Source: Andrena cerasifolii (lineage: Eukaryota; Arthropoda; Insecta; Hymenoptera; Andrenidae). Taken from it: DNA of 64,000 nucleotides. A program made the position numbers and the translations under genes. Location of the stretch: assembly GCF_050908995.1 (NCBI RefSeq), contig NC_135122.1, positions 16,160,501 to 16,224,500 on the forward strand. The letters are read 5' to 3'. The stretch's first letter is position 1; each line of letters starts with the position of its first letter. This document shows positions 49,246 to 62,400 of the stretch, in pieces. Under the pieces are notes generated by a model that worked only from the letters and a program-made list of their open reading frames with translations, made no database searches and had not been told where the DNA came from.

Positions 49246-49693
49246 GCGCGCCAAATACTTCACTACGTAAATTCTTTCCAATGGATCGCTATTGTAATTC
49301 TAATCCACCTCCGGAGCTAAGGATTATCAAGATTTTTACAACGAGCCTCCATCGCTTCGAGCTATTCCGTCTTAATTGTATTATCAACTACACGTGACCA
49401 TCGCGATGCATTAAGCATCGATTCGTTCGATACCGAAAATAACATTTTGGTTAAAGACAGAAGGCGCGGAAGGCAGATGGAAACAGGTTCTCCAGTTCTT
49501 TCTCTTCTTTCTTTATTCGTCCTTGCTGACTTTTCTCTCTTGAACCGTGCAACAGAAAATTTACAATTCCAGAAACATTCCTGTTACAAAACATGGATTA
49601 TATTATGGTAAAGAATAGAAGCAACATATGAATGTAATCGAACATTTGCCAACCATTGCAGTAAAAAAATGATAATTATTTAAAGAGCAAAGG

Positions 49694-52600
49694 TCATGAC
49701 ACCGATCCATCTACAACACCCATACTACGTTTTACCGTAGCAGCCAAAGAAAGTCTCGACCTCCTCTCTTCGTCCAGCTGTTTTGTCAATAGAGACATTT
49801 GCGATTGCAAATCTGTCATCTGACTTTTCAACGTTTTAACTGTTTCTGAGAGTATCCTAAAAGTGTAAATAGCAAATATATGCTAGCGAACGTCTCGTTT
49901 CCTAGTTAGACTCGAATTTTACGAAAGCGTTTACCTGTTGCTACAAAAATCCCAGTTTCCTCTATTATGTGTGAAAGATGTTCTATCGCGTGTTCTATGC
50001 AAACCGTAATCCAACATTGCTAGAATGCAAATACAATACATGACACCACATTTATAATTCATTTAAAATCGTTCCGCCATAAGAAGCACTAAACGCCACT
50101 GATCACCTACAAGTCGATTCTCCGGAGTGGACGGTGAACCTAGCACTCACGGAAAGACAATATGCCTCGATCACTTTCAGTATAATCGCATCGTTCTCAA
50201 ATTGCCGTTCGTCTACAAACAAGACAATACATTATTCTCCGATTAGTAGCGTGCGTGAGACATCGAGGCTATACGATATAGATTTTCTTTTACCAAATGC
50301 CTTGAGAGTGTACAACGGAGGAGCCGGACGTAACGAAGCAATACTCCAACATGTCTTAATCGGCATGGGGGATGGCGAGTGTTCCGCAATTGAACGTTGT
50401 TGTTGTTGTTGTTGTGGGTGGTGATGATGAGGAGGGTGCTGAGGAGGATGCTGTTGCTGTTTCCCATTTGGTTGACTGCAGATCTGATTGATTAGGAAAC
50501 AGAAGAATCAAGGTAAGCAAAGGTGACGTTACGACGAGATCTGGTTTACTTTGGTTCGCTAGCATGCCCTAACTTGTTATGTCAGATGGATAGATACATG
50601 AAACATAGAAATCACAAACCAACTAACCGATCAACAACTTTAGGACCTTATCTTTCGATTGAAATCTCGCGATGCGTCTCAGTATTAGCAAAGCGATAGC
50701 TTACTTCACACAACATGGCTGTGAAACGAAAGCGTACGCTCGTTATATGTAATGTAAGTACATGATAAGATATAATTAGTAGCTAAACAGGCAAGGACGT
50801 TAACCGAATGAAAACAGGAAACAGCCATGCCATGGAAGCTTGCCTTGATCTGTACATCCAGAAAGCGGTATAGATTTCTTCAACCACCAATGTGCGTATA
50901 ATCCCGACGTATAGACTTGGCTCGGTCCGCCGAAATCGTATTTGGCGGTAGAACAATTTCTCCGAATTATCGCGTTCCTTGCAATCTTTGGTACGATGCT
51001 TCGATGCGCATACGGTATCGGTTGCGTAAACCTTCTCTGCACCGAATCATCAAACTTGTCCAAAGAAGCGTGAATCGTGTCTTTCTCCGTTTCACCCTCC
51101 ATCTCATTGGCATCGTGCGATGGACTTTTAGAATTCCCCACTCTCGTGGCGTTCGTATCGTAAAACGAAGAATTTAAATTATCATACTTCGAGAAATCTC
51201 TCGATAAATCAGATAGATGCGCGCTGTCCCTGGGGCTAGAATCGAATGGTGAGGTACAAATGCATTGATATTCGAAATTGTTCTCGTCATTCTCACTTTC
51301 GCTGAACGAATCTCTCGCAGTATCTCTGATAATGTACTTATTACTGGTGCAAGTGTACGATTTACAGGAAGAATTGATCTCGGAAGAATTTAGTCGATAA
51401 CTTTCGGCCATTCCCGAATCGGACGAGCCCACGCTGGCATCCATATGAGAACCGAGTTCTTGACGAATAGACACAGAAGCAACACTAATCCTAACAGCTT
51501 GTTCCCGATTGAATTTAGTGTTGTCACAAGAGTTTAACGCATCTGTAGCGGCCGCGTGTTTCGTCAGTTTCGACGTAACGCCGGGCCGATCTTGACAGTG
51601 AAGATTGGCGAAACACGATTCACAAACCCGTTGATTGTTAACTACAGTTGCCGTTTCGTTGTTTACGTGATCGATGGTGGTAACGGAGCCAATACTAATA
51701 GTATTGCCGTTGCCAACGCCGTTTCCCGGGCGGGTGTACTGGTAAGCGACGGGAACGGGTAAGGGCAAGCTTCTACTGGCCTCGCGTGCACTGTCCCGCT
51801 GGGATAAAAAGCCAGTTGAAGCCGACCCGATCGATATCCCTACGGTACTAAGATCAACATCCCCCATCGCATATTTTACATCGAGAGTCAAGGTAGATTT
51901 GCGTAACATCGGCGTTCCGACGAACCGTTCCTCCTCCATGACTTTCTTGCCTTCATAGCTCGATGTTTCGGAATCACTGGATTTATACCGGTTACTTGTT
52001 TGCATCGGATAAAGGGTGTACGTTGTTACGTTAGGCTTTCGCATTTGTACGTTACTCAGGTCCGGTTTCAAAACATATTGGAAATACAGTAATTTCTTGA
52101 GTAACTCGGCACGTATGATCTTCTTCTTGACCAGCTTGGCAAAGTACTTGGAGAGGCGAGTGTACGGAGGTAGATTACAACTCACTCGTGACGTTGTCGA
52201 TGATTTCACAAGGCTGCTGCTCGTTATCTGTTCCTGGATCAACAGTTCGATCCAACGTTGCCGATCTTCCTTAGTGGCGCATAAAACGAGAATACTCTCG
52301 ATCATCGGTCCTAAGGGAAGAAAACAGACCGACAAGAAGGAGTAAAAGCAAAATGGGATATAAATCTCTTCTATAGAGGAGAAAATTCTTACCTGTAATT
52401 TCGAAAGCATTTGCTATTTCGTCAGTATCTTCTGTATGAATAATGTTAATGCCCGTCAACGGAAGCTTTCCCTACAAGAAAGGAAAGAGTGTGCACGTTT
52501 GAAATTGCTTAGGCTTGTGTCTGTGCATTGAAATAGGCGGCGAGTATACTTCATAGACGAAAGAACTCATCCTCGGGCTAGCACCGAGCACCAAAAGAGT

Positions 52601-54010
52601 GGTAGGGAAAAGGACAAAGTATCTATCTCGACGGTCAAGCCCGGTGGTTCCGCTTGCCAAAGTAACGGGTCCGACGTAAAGGATTTCTCCCAGCGAGCTT
52701 AATTCCTCTCCCTCCCAACCCTTAATACCACTAGTTAACACCTGAAGCGCCAATTCGCGTTGCTTCCGTATAGACGCACATCGGTCCTACGCAACAAGGT
52801 ACAAGGAATATCATACATCGTACATGGACACGTCTCGAGAACAGATACATAGATGCCAAGCCGGATAATATTCAAAGTACAGTTGGACATGCGCACCGCT
52901 ATTTCTCTGTACACAGCTATACTGCGCTGGGTATCTCCTCTGTCAGGGTGGTTTTTTTCCGTATACCTTTCTAATTCTTGCAGCATAGCAGAATACTTGT
53001 CCAACCTTCGGAAAGGTTTGCTTAGACCAGTCGTTAGCACTAATATACCCGGCGATATTGCTCCCTCGCGTTCCATAAACTCGTTCAATTCGTCTCTACA
53101 ACAACGGTAAGAACTATGTTACTTTCAAATCTACAAACATATCCTTACGATCCAACAGACTCGACGCGAACCTGTATCGATCTAAAATGCACACAGCTCG
53201 CGGATGATTTCTACAATATGTCGTATGAATGGACTTGAGCCTTGCCGCCAACGTTAGAAATATGTTTCCAACTCTTGAGGCACAACCTTGCACAGTAGCT
53301 GTCTCTAAGTTGCTTAGCAATCGTTGGTGCACCTCTAATATTTCCTGGGTATTCCCTAGAAGTTGCTTGTACTCCTCTTTGCTTAGTCTAAACCAAACAT
53401 TCTAATTGTATCGCTTCGTTCTATCTCGAATATCGGGCATCCTGTTTACTTACATATTGGCCGATTCTAAAGGATGTAGAAAGCTATTTATTAAACCTTG
53501 TAATTCTGCTATGTTTACCCGTTCAGAATCGAGTATGTCTTTTAATACGATATCACGATTAAGCCTATGCTGAGCCGGTGACTCTGCCAGAAGTTTCTCT
53601 GGCGATGTCTTAACGATCGAAAGGCCGCCATCTGGAGTACGAACATGCGTAAATATAATATTGTCAGAATGGATAGGATTTTCAAATGGGACTATATAGC
53701 GTCAATGTCCATACCTGGAGCTTTGCATTCTTTCACATAATTAGATGGAAACCAGCCAGTTTTATCGTACAACGTACCCTCCCACCAACCTTCCTCATCC
53801 ATCTGTGTTATCGTTATCACATCTCCTTTTTTAAAACACAACTGCGAACAGAGACACAATGACTGAACTTGAAAAGCAATCGGACTTAAGCAAAAGATAT
53901 GATTGAATAACTACTGGCAATAGAGAAAGAGGCATGCTTACTTCATCGTTGTTTTTTCCTTTGAAGGAAAAAAGTGCAGTCACGAATTTTGGCACGTCGG
54001 ATTTTGACAT
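49694..54010 (-). CDS. RtGEF: PIX-type Rho guanine nucleotide exchange factor (ARHGEF7/RtGEF)
   Basis: Exchange factor for Rac/Cdc42 that binds PAK and GIT, at focal adhesions and synapses. Exons (minus): 54010-53942, 53841-53715, 53631-53454, 53387-53172, 53095-52897, 52786-52550, 52471-52393, 52310-50917, 50483-50294, 50019-49935 and 49856-49694. All phases agree, giving 978 codons. Domains in order: SH3 (residues about 5-65; [30 protein letters not shown]), DH (about 90-280; [39 protein letters not shown]), PH (about 300-430; [15 protein letters not shown] to [13 protein letters not shown]), a long Ser/Thr-rich middle, a Gln/His/Pro-rich exon, and a C-terminal coiled coil ([18 protein letters not shown]) expected for trimerisation. 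The donor at 50917 (CAA|GTCTAT) is weak. Reading through it gives a different tail ending FSFG at 50800, so the middle junction is the least certain part. Confidence 0.88.
50394..50475 (-). repeat. Gln/His/Pro codon repeat in PIX exon
   Basis: CAA/CAG, CAT/CAC and CCT codons give a stretch of Gln, His and Pro ([11 protein letters not shown], then four His and six Gln) within the 50483-50294 exon. The DNA run (GTTGTT, GATGAT) is prone to length change. Confidence 0.75.
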
Positions 54011-54676
54011 GATCCTTGTCCTTAACCGTCCTTAACAGACTAAACTCAGGACTATATAGGTACTACTCGAATGTTCCACTTTGCTTTGACGTTGATTGTC
54101 GTGCTGCACGATGTTCGTTGCTGGTCACGGCTAACCGTATTTCACTGGCAATGAGAATTAACAATTATTCTACTCAACGAGTGAAAAATTAACCGAGGAT
54201 GTGTCGAATGCATGCATCTGTCGCTTTGTCGTTTGAGAAACATAGAGGTTACTAGCCTATAGAGACGTCCGTGATCTGTGACACCACAGGGTACTTACAT
54301 ACTCTATTAATACTTTTCTCATTTCTGTATGCCGCCAACACAGCACATGTGTAGATACCTGCGCGTCCGTATGTACATGCATTCTGCTTTGCAAGTGCAC
54401 ATACGCACCTACCCATTTAGGAAGGTGTGTATCAGTGTGTATAAGTGTGTCAGTTTGTAAGTAGGTAAGTACACTCATACTTATGTATACGACCTTACCG
54501 TAAAATTACTTCTCTCACTACTCACTGGCGCTAAGAAATCAAAATACTTATCAGCTCGAGCTGCTCGAGCCTGGTAAGCCTTCCCAAGCCTTCTTACTGC
54601 TTCTTTGTAGGTATATCAGTACCATCAGTACTCGGTAGGTAAGCATCAGCACGTACACAGACGAGGTATAGAATTC

Positions 54677-54950
54677 TATACTTTTTCTCGTACGACAAAC
54701 GGTTTTCGAATAAAGTTCGAAAAATTAAAAAAAAATTCATTTTTCAAATTTTGGAAGTTTAAACCCTTTTCGAACACTTTTTATTTATGAAGGCGAAGAA
54801 AAAAATGGTAACTTTTATTTTCGAGGACTATATTTGAAACATTTAAGGCGGGGCATATACCGAGTTATGCCAAAAAGATAAAAATTTGTTTTCCCTTATT
54901 TTCAGTGTTTGATATGTCATGAATGTTTCCTGAAAATTAGGGACCGAAAT
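54677..54950. mobile_element. Internal fragment of the TAGGGTGGCTC foldback
   Basis: The stretch parallels 36860-37130 in the same orientation: CTTTTTCTCGT[A/G]CGACAAACGG, CGAACACTTTTTATTTA, TTTATTTTCGAGGACTATAT, AAGGCGGGGC[A/G]TATACCGAG and GAATGTTTCCTGAAAATTAG. No terminal repeats are attached. Confidence 0.9.
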
Positions 54951-56534
54951 TCGCAAAAATATCGAAGATGTGATAATTTATAGACCATCGTGGATGCTGA
55001 TAATTCTATTTTTTTCCCAGATATATTCGATATACGTACAGATAGAAGAATACAAATAGAAACGAAGAATGTCGATATTATTGGTATGGTATCATGGTCG
55101 GTGTGGTCGCGGTCATTGTTATCGCCATCGCCGCCCTCGTGGCGTAAGAAAGATTCGGGCCGAATTGCCAATTTCTTTGCGTTCGTTCACCTGCTTTCCG
55201 CTAAAATCCGGTGTCGGATCGAAAATCATTTCCCTGATAGTGACGCTAATATGGAGAATGACGACGTGTTATACGCTAACAAGAAGAGACAATAAAGTCG
55301 GCCCGGTAGGTATTACAGGGTATATATAAGTGTATATGTATACTATATGTAGTATATGTATGTATGTATAATACACCGCCGCACAGGTACAGGATATACA
55401 TATGTTTTATAATAACGTTAATCGAAGAAATGGCCTCGTCGGTGGGCTCTGGTCCGCAGTGTGGGTATCCGTCTGTGAGTACACATCTGGTCGCATTGTA
55501 TACGTGCAGATACGTACGGATGTATCTAGCGAAAAGTCCGTCGAAGATGATCTTGTTTCGCTCCTCGTACGGTCCTCGAAACTTTGGGTCTCGAGGGCAA
55601 TGCAGGATGCCGCCCCGTTTCAATTGAACAACGGTGTTCGGCTCCTTCGGGAAAAGCTCTGTAACTTGGACTCGACAGGGTCTCCAATTGAACCCGACTC
55701 TTGCTCACGAAGGATTCTTGAAAGCTTACGTAGGTGGACGGATCATCATCACCGAACATCGTTCTTTTCTCAGAACGGGGATTGTTTTTGCATTACTCTT
55801 TTCCTTCCCTTCCCTTCCCCTCTCTTTACTTTCCTTTCTTTCGCGTATCTTAGTTTTTATCGATTTGGTCCTTTCGATTAGACAGACGGCTCTCTCGTTT
55901 TCGATGTTGTGTCGAGCAGAAATACACGAGCATGTTTTTGGCGTTTAACGTCGCTGCTCTCGCCGTTGATACGACCGAGAGAAGAGCAGAGGACGGTATC
56001 GTCGATAAGCAGGAAAACAGATGAAAATGTGCACTTGCAAGTGCGCGCGATATTCGCTCGGTATACAATTACATATACATATACGCATGTAGCACGCTTT
56101 AACGATGAGCGAGCAGCGGGATATGCACATACCAGGCGGGTAGGGAGGCGGGGCTCAGGGAGGAGGCAAGCCGGCGTGGTGTGGTATGTGTATGCTGTAT
56201 ACTGTATAGATACAGTATGTATGTATGTAAGTATGTAGGTGTCGCGATTTACAAGAGGACGATTTGTAAATTTCGTGAATACGATCCCCCGCTCGCTTGC
56301 CCACTTGTACGCGTTCGTAGGTATTCAGATGAAATGCAATTCGGTTTGTACAAACATCGAGAGAAACAAACTTATTTCTACCTATAAAATATCCATCGAA
56401 ATTGTAAATCTGAGTCATCGATCGATGACCAATTGCTCTTCCAATTATTATACAGGTCAATATTGGCAAACCGTTAATTGCTAATTTCCCAAAAGCGATC
56501 GGCGTTACTTCGTAAATGGGTGCAACACTTAATT

Positions 56535-56796
56535 CAGCGCTGTCCAGCGTGGGGGCCCCTCACGCGTCTGCTTCCCCTTCCAACCTTCCTTTCGAGCAGC
56601 GTGACTCGTTGTCAAGGAAACCTCGCGAGGCGGAAAAGGAGACTGTGACATTTTCGTAGACAAGGGACTCGAGGAAGCTCAGCCGCCGCGCGCGACACCG
56701 ACGTTCACTGTTACTTTGCGCGTCTGCGCGCCACGGCAACGGCGGACGATTGTAGGGACTGCTTTTGCCTCCCAGGAGGCAAGTCGGACAGCGCTG
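56535..56796. mobile_element. hAT MITE, 262 bp, perfect 8-bp TSD
   Basis: Terminal repeats are CAGCGCTGTCC and its exact complement. They are flanked by identical octamers ACTTAATT (56527-56534, 56797-56804). The interior is GC-rich without an ORF. Confidence 0.92.
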
Positions 56797-58722
56797 ACTT
56801 AATTTCTAATTTAGTGGTCGCTTGTATGCACGAGGCTCTCGATACATGTGTTTTATAAATCAATTCGGTGAGTGTCGTAATGGTAACGTCCTAGAATCTA
56901 GAATCTAGAACATTGTCAAAGGGCACGGAAAGTCCTTGCTACAGTCAAAAGGATCGCTGTTCCAAAACCGCTCGAAACTTTACCCGGTCACTTTACTCTT
57001 ACAATATTATTATGTCAAACACTGTGCGAGTGCGAGTGCGTCGGCAGTTAGATCGAAGCAATAAGACTCAAACGGCAGATGAAAATCTAATACATGCGTG
57101 CCACTTTGCTTTTAGGCTTCTATGTACAATCCGTGAATGCAATGAATAGGAGAGGAAACTGAATGAGATGCGAGCTACACGTTCCATACGGCTCCAAGTG
57201 TGCCATCACCCGCGTGTTTATTTTCCCACTCTTCATTCAGACGAAACGTCGCGACGTTCGAAACACGTTTTTGCTTCAACGCCTGGTTAAGTTGACATAC
57301 TTTTCCCATTTCACTATCCACGCATGTAAAGCTGCTGGAAGAGAAATAAGGAAATGGATCGAATCATCCAAGCGCGTCGAGTTAAATAAACATGCGAGCC
57401 TCACTTTCGGTCTTACGATATTATATATTCTATGGTAAAAAAAAGAAGTGGGTGTATATATTTCACTTCTGATTCGGTTTCCGCTAACCCCATTGAAGAG
57501 TGTACAGGACACCCTGAAATAGGAAATTATAAACGGTTGTCACGGCTCTCAACCGCTTATTACCTCTATCCGAGAGACTACTATATCTGACTTCCTATAT
57601 CTATTTATCAGTATACGCGCCCCCCTCTATGTAACGCTAAATACGATGGGCAACACCGATTTTTATTCACCCATTTAAGCATATACTTACATACATAGGT
57701 ATGACAAGTGAAGGCTACATAGTAAAAATGCTCATCTAAGCAGTTTAGGAACGTTACGATTTTTGGGGGACGGTATCTAGAGTCGACTCCGAAGTGTGCC
57801 ACAAGCTCAGAGCATCATACATACGTAGGTATACTGTGTAGTGTATATGTACACTATACTGTATTTGTGCATGTACAGCATGACAGTCTCGGACAGGAAT
57901 CGGTCGCATCTGTCTGACTTTTCCCGACAAGTTCGATACGAGCATGTTACATAATTATCTACATTGGTATGTATGTGTGTATATGTATACTTATTGAAAA
58001 ATTACGGTGCAATGCAATAAGTAATCTATCGCGAATCACGACTTGATATTGTGTATCAACATTCGTTCCTCTCCTATGTTCATATTTTTTAAGCCGAACA
58101 GACGATCAATAAAACGAGGCGATAACTTTTTATACCGTTCACGTTTGTACAATAAATGGATAAAGACGAATCCAACGTTGGATGGTGGGAAACGTTAACA
58201 CCTACAGCAGATGCATTCATGCTCGAGTTCTCGCACACGAATTTAATAACTGCTACCAATTCCCACCAATTCTGCTATCATAGAAGAAAATCTAATCGTA
58301 ATTAGAACGGTTACCTTTATCTAAACACCCGCGACTATACGATGTTTCGGGGCATGGCTCGCGTGTTTACTTAACCTGTAGGTATTTATGTAGAATAACA
58401 GGATATTAATGCAGCGACGAAAAAAAATCAGAAAACAGGACAGCAATTACACCATACTAAAAAGACAATGGATTCACAGAGAATCAGTGAGTGAGTGAGT
58501 GAGTTAGATGGGGGGTAGGGGGATGGAGTTAATATTATGGGACGAATACGCCTTAACCTTAACCGGTCCAACTGTTACTAATAAACAGGTATGCTGTTCT
58601 ACTTAACATTTAGATTCCGTAAAATTAGACATGTGGGCGCGATGGGAATTCTCGATCGCGAGTATCTTATCAAAAGTTCCATATGTTATTACATACATAC
58701 ACATATGTGTGGCCATGCGTGT

Positions 58723-58783
58723 TGCGTGCGTGCGTGCGTGCGTGCGTGCTTGCTTGCGTGCGTGCGTGCGTGCGTGCGTGAGT
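58723..58783. repeat. (TGCG)n tetranucleotide run
   Basis: About fifteen TGCG units with two TGCT interruptions, an alternating purine-pyrimidine sequence able to adopt Z-DNA. Confidence 0.9.
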
Positions 58784-59400
58784 GTGTTCGTTCTACTCGT
58801 ATTTCCAGCCATGCCCTTTCGGTGTTTACGTTCCTGTAAACTCGAGAATTTTGATTTCTGGCATTCAATCTATGCTCAATTGCCGTTTCGTACAACGTAC
58901 GATTATTGAATAAAAATAAAACAAATGCAAAAACTTGAATGCCGAAAGTGTGTTCGCAATTCGCATTGTGTAGTATGTACCAAGAATTTGATAGGCTCAG
59001 ACTTGTTACGTGTCTGTCTCGCACTGTTTCTTTCGATCCCTTTTATTCCTAAAACGGCACAACATCGTTTTCCCTGTATTTGATGAAAGTCAGAAAGATG
59101 GGAAGAATAACAGAGATAACGGTGCGGGAAACTACACGACGAAGATCTTGCGGGTCATTGAAAGAAGTGGTCGAACGATCGAATTGATGGAAATTCGATA
59201 AAGACGAGAAATGTGATTAAGAAGAGCACGCGCACGTGACAGTTGCAACGAAGGGGAGGAGGAAGAGCAGGAGCAGGAGGAAAAAGAGAAGAGAGATTTG
59301 TTATTGCTGAAAGGAGGGGAAAAGAAGAGGAAGATGGAGGAGGAGGAAGCTGCGATGGAGGGGGAAGAGCAGCCACATCCCAGTATGTATCACGTACGAG

Positions 59401-62400
59401 TTAAAGGACGTGCAAGTTCTCGCAACTTTTCGACTTGCTGTCTCTGGCCCACACCTTACCCAATAAGTTTCGTACCTTCAAACTTGTACTTGTGCGACTA
59501 CCGCGATACTTTTTCGGTGAGTTATTCTCAGAGCAAGATCCTAAAGGTGATTTACTACGGTTCTTTCGTGACCGTTTTCGGAACAGGTCCCTGGTCCTCT
59601 CAGGATTTTCAAGCTTCAAGCGGATTTGTGTGAGCAAACCGACAAGAAGTTCATCCACGTTGTGATTTATTCCAACGGATGTCTCGATAAATTTGCAGTC
59701 ATAGGACGTCGCCATAGACTTTCCTTCTGTAACGAGAAAGAAAAATCGTTTAAAAAGGGAAACTAATTACCTGTCAATGTTTTCGCGAAGATGATTGCTC
59801 GAAGGCAAGTCCAGAGTGGAAAATGCAAGGGAATAGTTAGAAAGAAGAAACCAGATAGCACATAAGGTAGCTGCATACATATGTATGTACATTGTACATA
59901 GGTAATGATATGGCCGGATTTATCCGCTGGCAGGCCACGAGGGCAGGCGACTCGGCCCCTTACCTTCAGTCGAAACCAATCGACTGCGAACGAGGTCGAC
60001 TTTGTTTCCTACAAGTATTACCGCCCGAGCCGATACGTGATCGCTACGCCAAAGAGTTTGCAGAACCTCTTCGGCTACGCGCACCGAAGCACGATCTGTT
60101 GTTGAATAGACGACACAGTATGCGTGTGGCTCGTACGCAGCTATGCAAGTTTCCGGCTGTAAAGAGAAACGAATTCGCATTAGGCTATGGGGCCGTCCTT
60201 AAATTACGTAAGGGTAATTTTGGCGAATTCTTACCCCCTCCCTCCCCCAGTATAAGAATTCGTAAGATTTGATGTTCCAACCCCCTCCTTACGTAATATT
60301 ATTTACGCTTCATTTTTTCAGTAATTAAAATTCTTTTAAAGGTTTATATAATTCATTCAACTCGGTTTCGGGAAATTTAAACTGAAACTACTTTTCCAAA
60401 ACATTAATGATATAATTTGTATTTATTGAAAATTAGGGTAAAAATATTACGTAAGACACTGATTAGACGTTGAAAGACCCTTAGCCTAGTGTTCCGTCTC
60501 GAGAATTCTTTCTCAAGAATTTCTCGAGAAATAAGAAATAAGCAATTATAAAATTTCTCGAGAAATAAGAAATAAGCAATTATAAAATTTCTCGAGAAAT
60601 ACTGTTTTCTCAGTAGAGAAGATTCGACATTATTGACTGGTGAAGGTGCTCATTAATTCTAATTTAACAATTTAGAAAAATTGTATACCTACTGAATTAA
60701 GTAATGATTTTTTTATGGCTATTAAAGAAGAAATATCGAAAAGAACGGACAAAACTAATCTATCCCTTATCAAATTTGTGCATAGGTCATCCAGAATCTC
60801 TTTCAAAAAGATTCGAAAGACGCGTTTTTTTCATTTAATATCCAAGACAGATATGTATAAAATGGCAGAACAAATTCTAAGTAGCTAGACTTTTCGGAAA
60901 ATATAACAGTAACCATGGTTCTTCTGAAAATACTACAAAATTTACGGATCCTCAATATGAAGAATTACCATTAAGAAGAGTTCCAAGAATTTAGAATCAA
61001 CCTAGAAGAAGATAAATAATTAACAAAGGAATTTCATATTTTTCAGTCCACTGGAAGAAGGACACCCAATTTACTATAACTTTTGAATGTGCTACGTATA
61101 CGATCAAGCCAATGAAATCCACTCAAAACCAAAGAAAATTTTCTACAGCTACAGATTTTATCACAAAAAAAAAAGAAAAGAAATAGATTAAAAAACTATT
61201 TTAAAACAAAAAAGTAATGTTTCGCTTGGCACAAATTTTGTATTAAATAAATAAATTTATCAATTATATATAAAATCTGTTTCTTCATTTATACAAGTTT
61301 TGTACAAATTAGACAGGAATGAAGAATTAGTTTAAGTTTTCTTGTATTTTTTTTTATAAATATTATCAACATTATTCCTAAAATATAACTTTTGTAATAT
61401 TTTTTTTTTCAATTTTTCGAGAATTCTCAAGAAGTATGATCTCATTTCTGATTTCTCGAGAAAGAAAAAGTAAAATTTAATATATATAATTAAAAAGATA
61501 TAAATATTAATTAGTTATTTAAAAATTTCATTTTTATTGCCACTTTTTCATTTATTACGGGAATTATTTTCTTATCCAATGGAACAGTCTTAGGGGGCGG
61601 CGCGAAAAAAATCATGCAAACAAATTTTCACCAAGAGTAGCTAAGGTCTACATAAGTACACAAATACCTACGTACAGGCAGTATAGAGCAGAAAGTTTCA
61701 AGGGAAACATGTTCGATAGAGCGCGCGCACGCGCTTCTGTATTGTGTAATATACATATGTACATGTGGCAGACAGGGGTTGATCGATCGTCGGACCGTTT
61801 TACGGTTGACCGATTGTTATGGCTCGATACTCATCAATCGCTGCTCACGATGGCTCGCTGAGCCCATACTTGACACGTTTACCCTTTAAAACGTAATGAC
61901 CGACCGTTGTGCTTTCGACCGTGTCTCTTCACTTTCCTACATTTTTACATTAACGCTAGTATATGTGTGCACGAACACAAATTGGGCCAAGTAGGTATTT
62001 GGCAAAACGTTAAGGGGATGATCCGGTCTAGAGCCCATAAAAATAGGTGATCTTTAGGAATTAATTAAAGGAAAACTACTATATATAATTTAATGGGACT
62101 TTTTGCATTGTATTAAGGATGTCTTATATTATAGAAATATATTTTTTGTTTTATAATTAATCATTACAGACGGCACTGGGGAGTCGTTAAAGTCAAGGCG
62201 TCAAAAAATCCATCCAAATCGGTGGGACCTGTATCCCCAAAAGTTATTATCCGATTCGACTGAAACTTTTTTTATTTTGAAGAATATACTTCTGGCTAGG
62301 GGGTAACCAGAGAAAAAAATGCAAAAATGACATTTTTTAAGAAAATAACGACACTTGAAATTTGAAATAACTTTCCCCCTATATTTTTCGTCCTTTCAAC

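Larger units (their letters stand above)
54011..59400. other. Intergenic stretch between PIX start and RGK end
   Basis: No recognisable gene. It contains a partial copy of the TAGGGTGGCTC foldback (54677-54950), a hAT MITE (56535-56796), TACATA/TATGTA simple repeats near 54290-54480, 55320-55400 and 57800-57860, and a (TGCG)n run (58723-58783). The part next to 59400 may be RGK 3' UTR; the part next to 54011 probably holds the PIX promoter and 5' UTR. Confidence 0.5.

Noticed and set aside
55276..55881. Overlapping ORFs on both strands
   Set aside because: They shadow each other, include TACATA simple-repeat peptide, and show no known domain.
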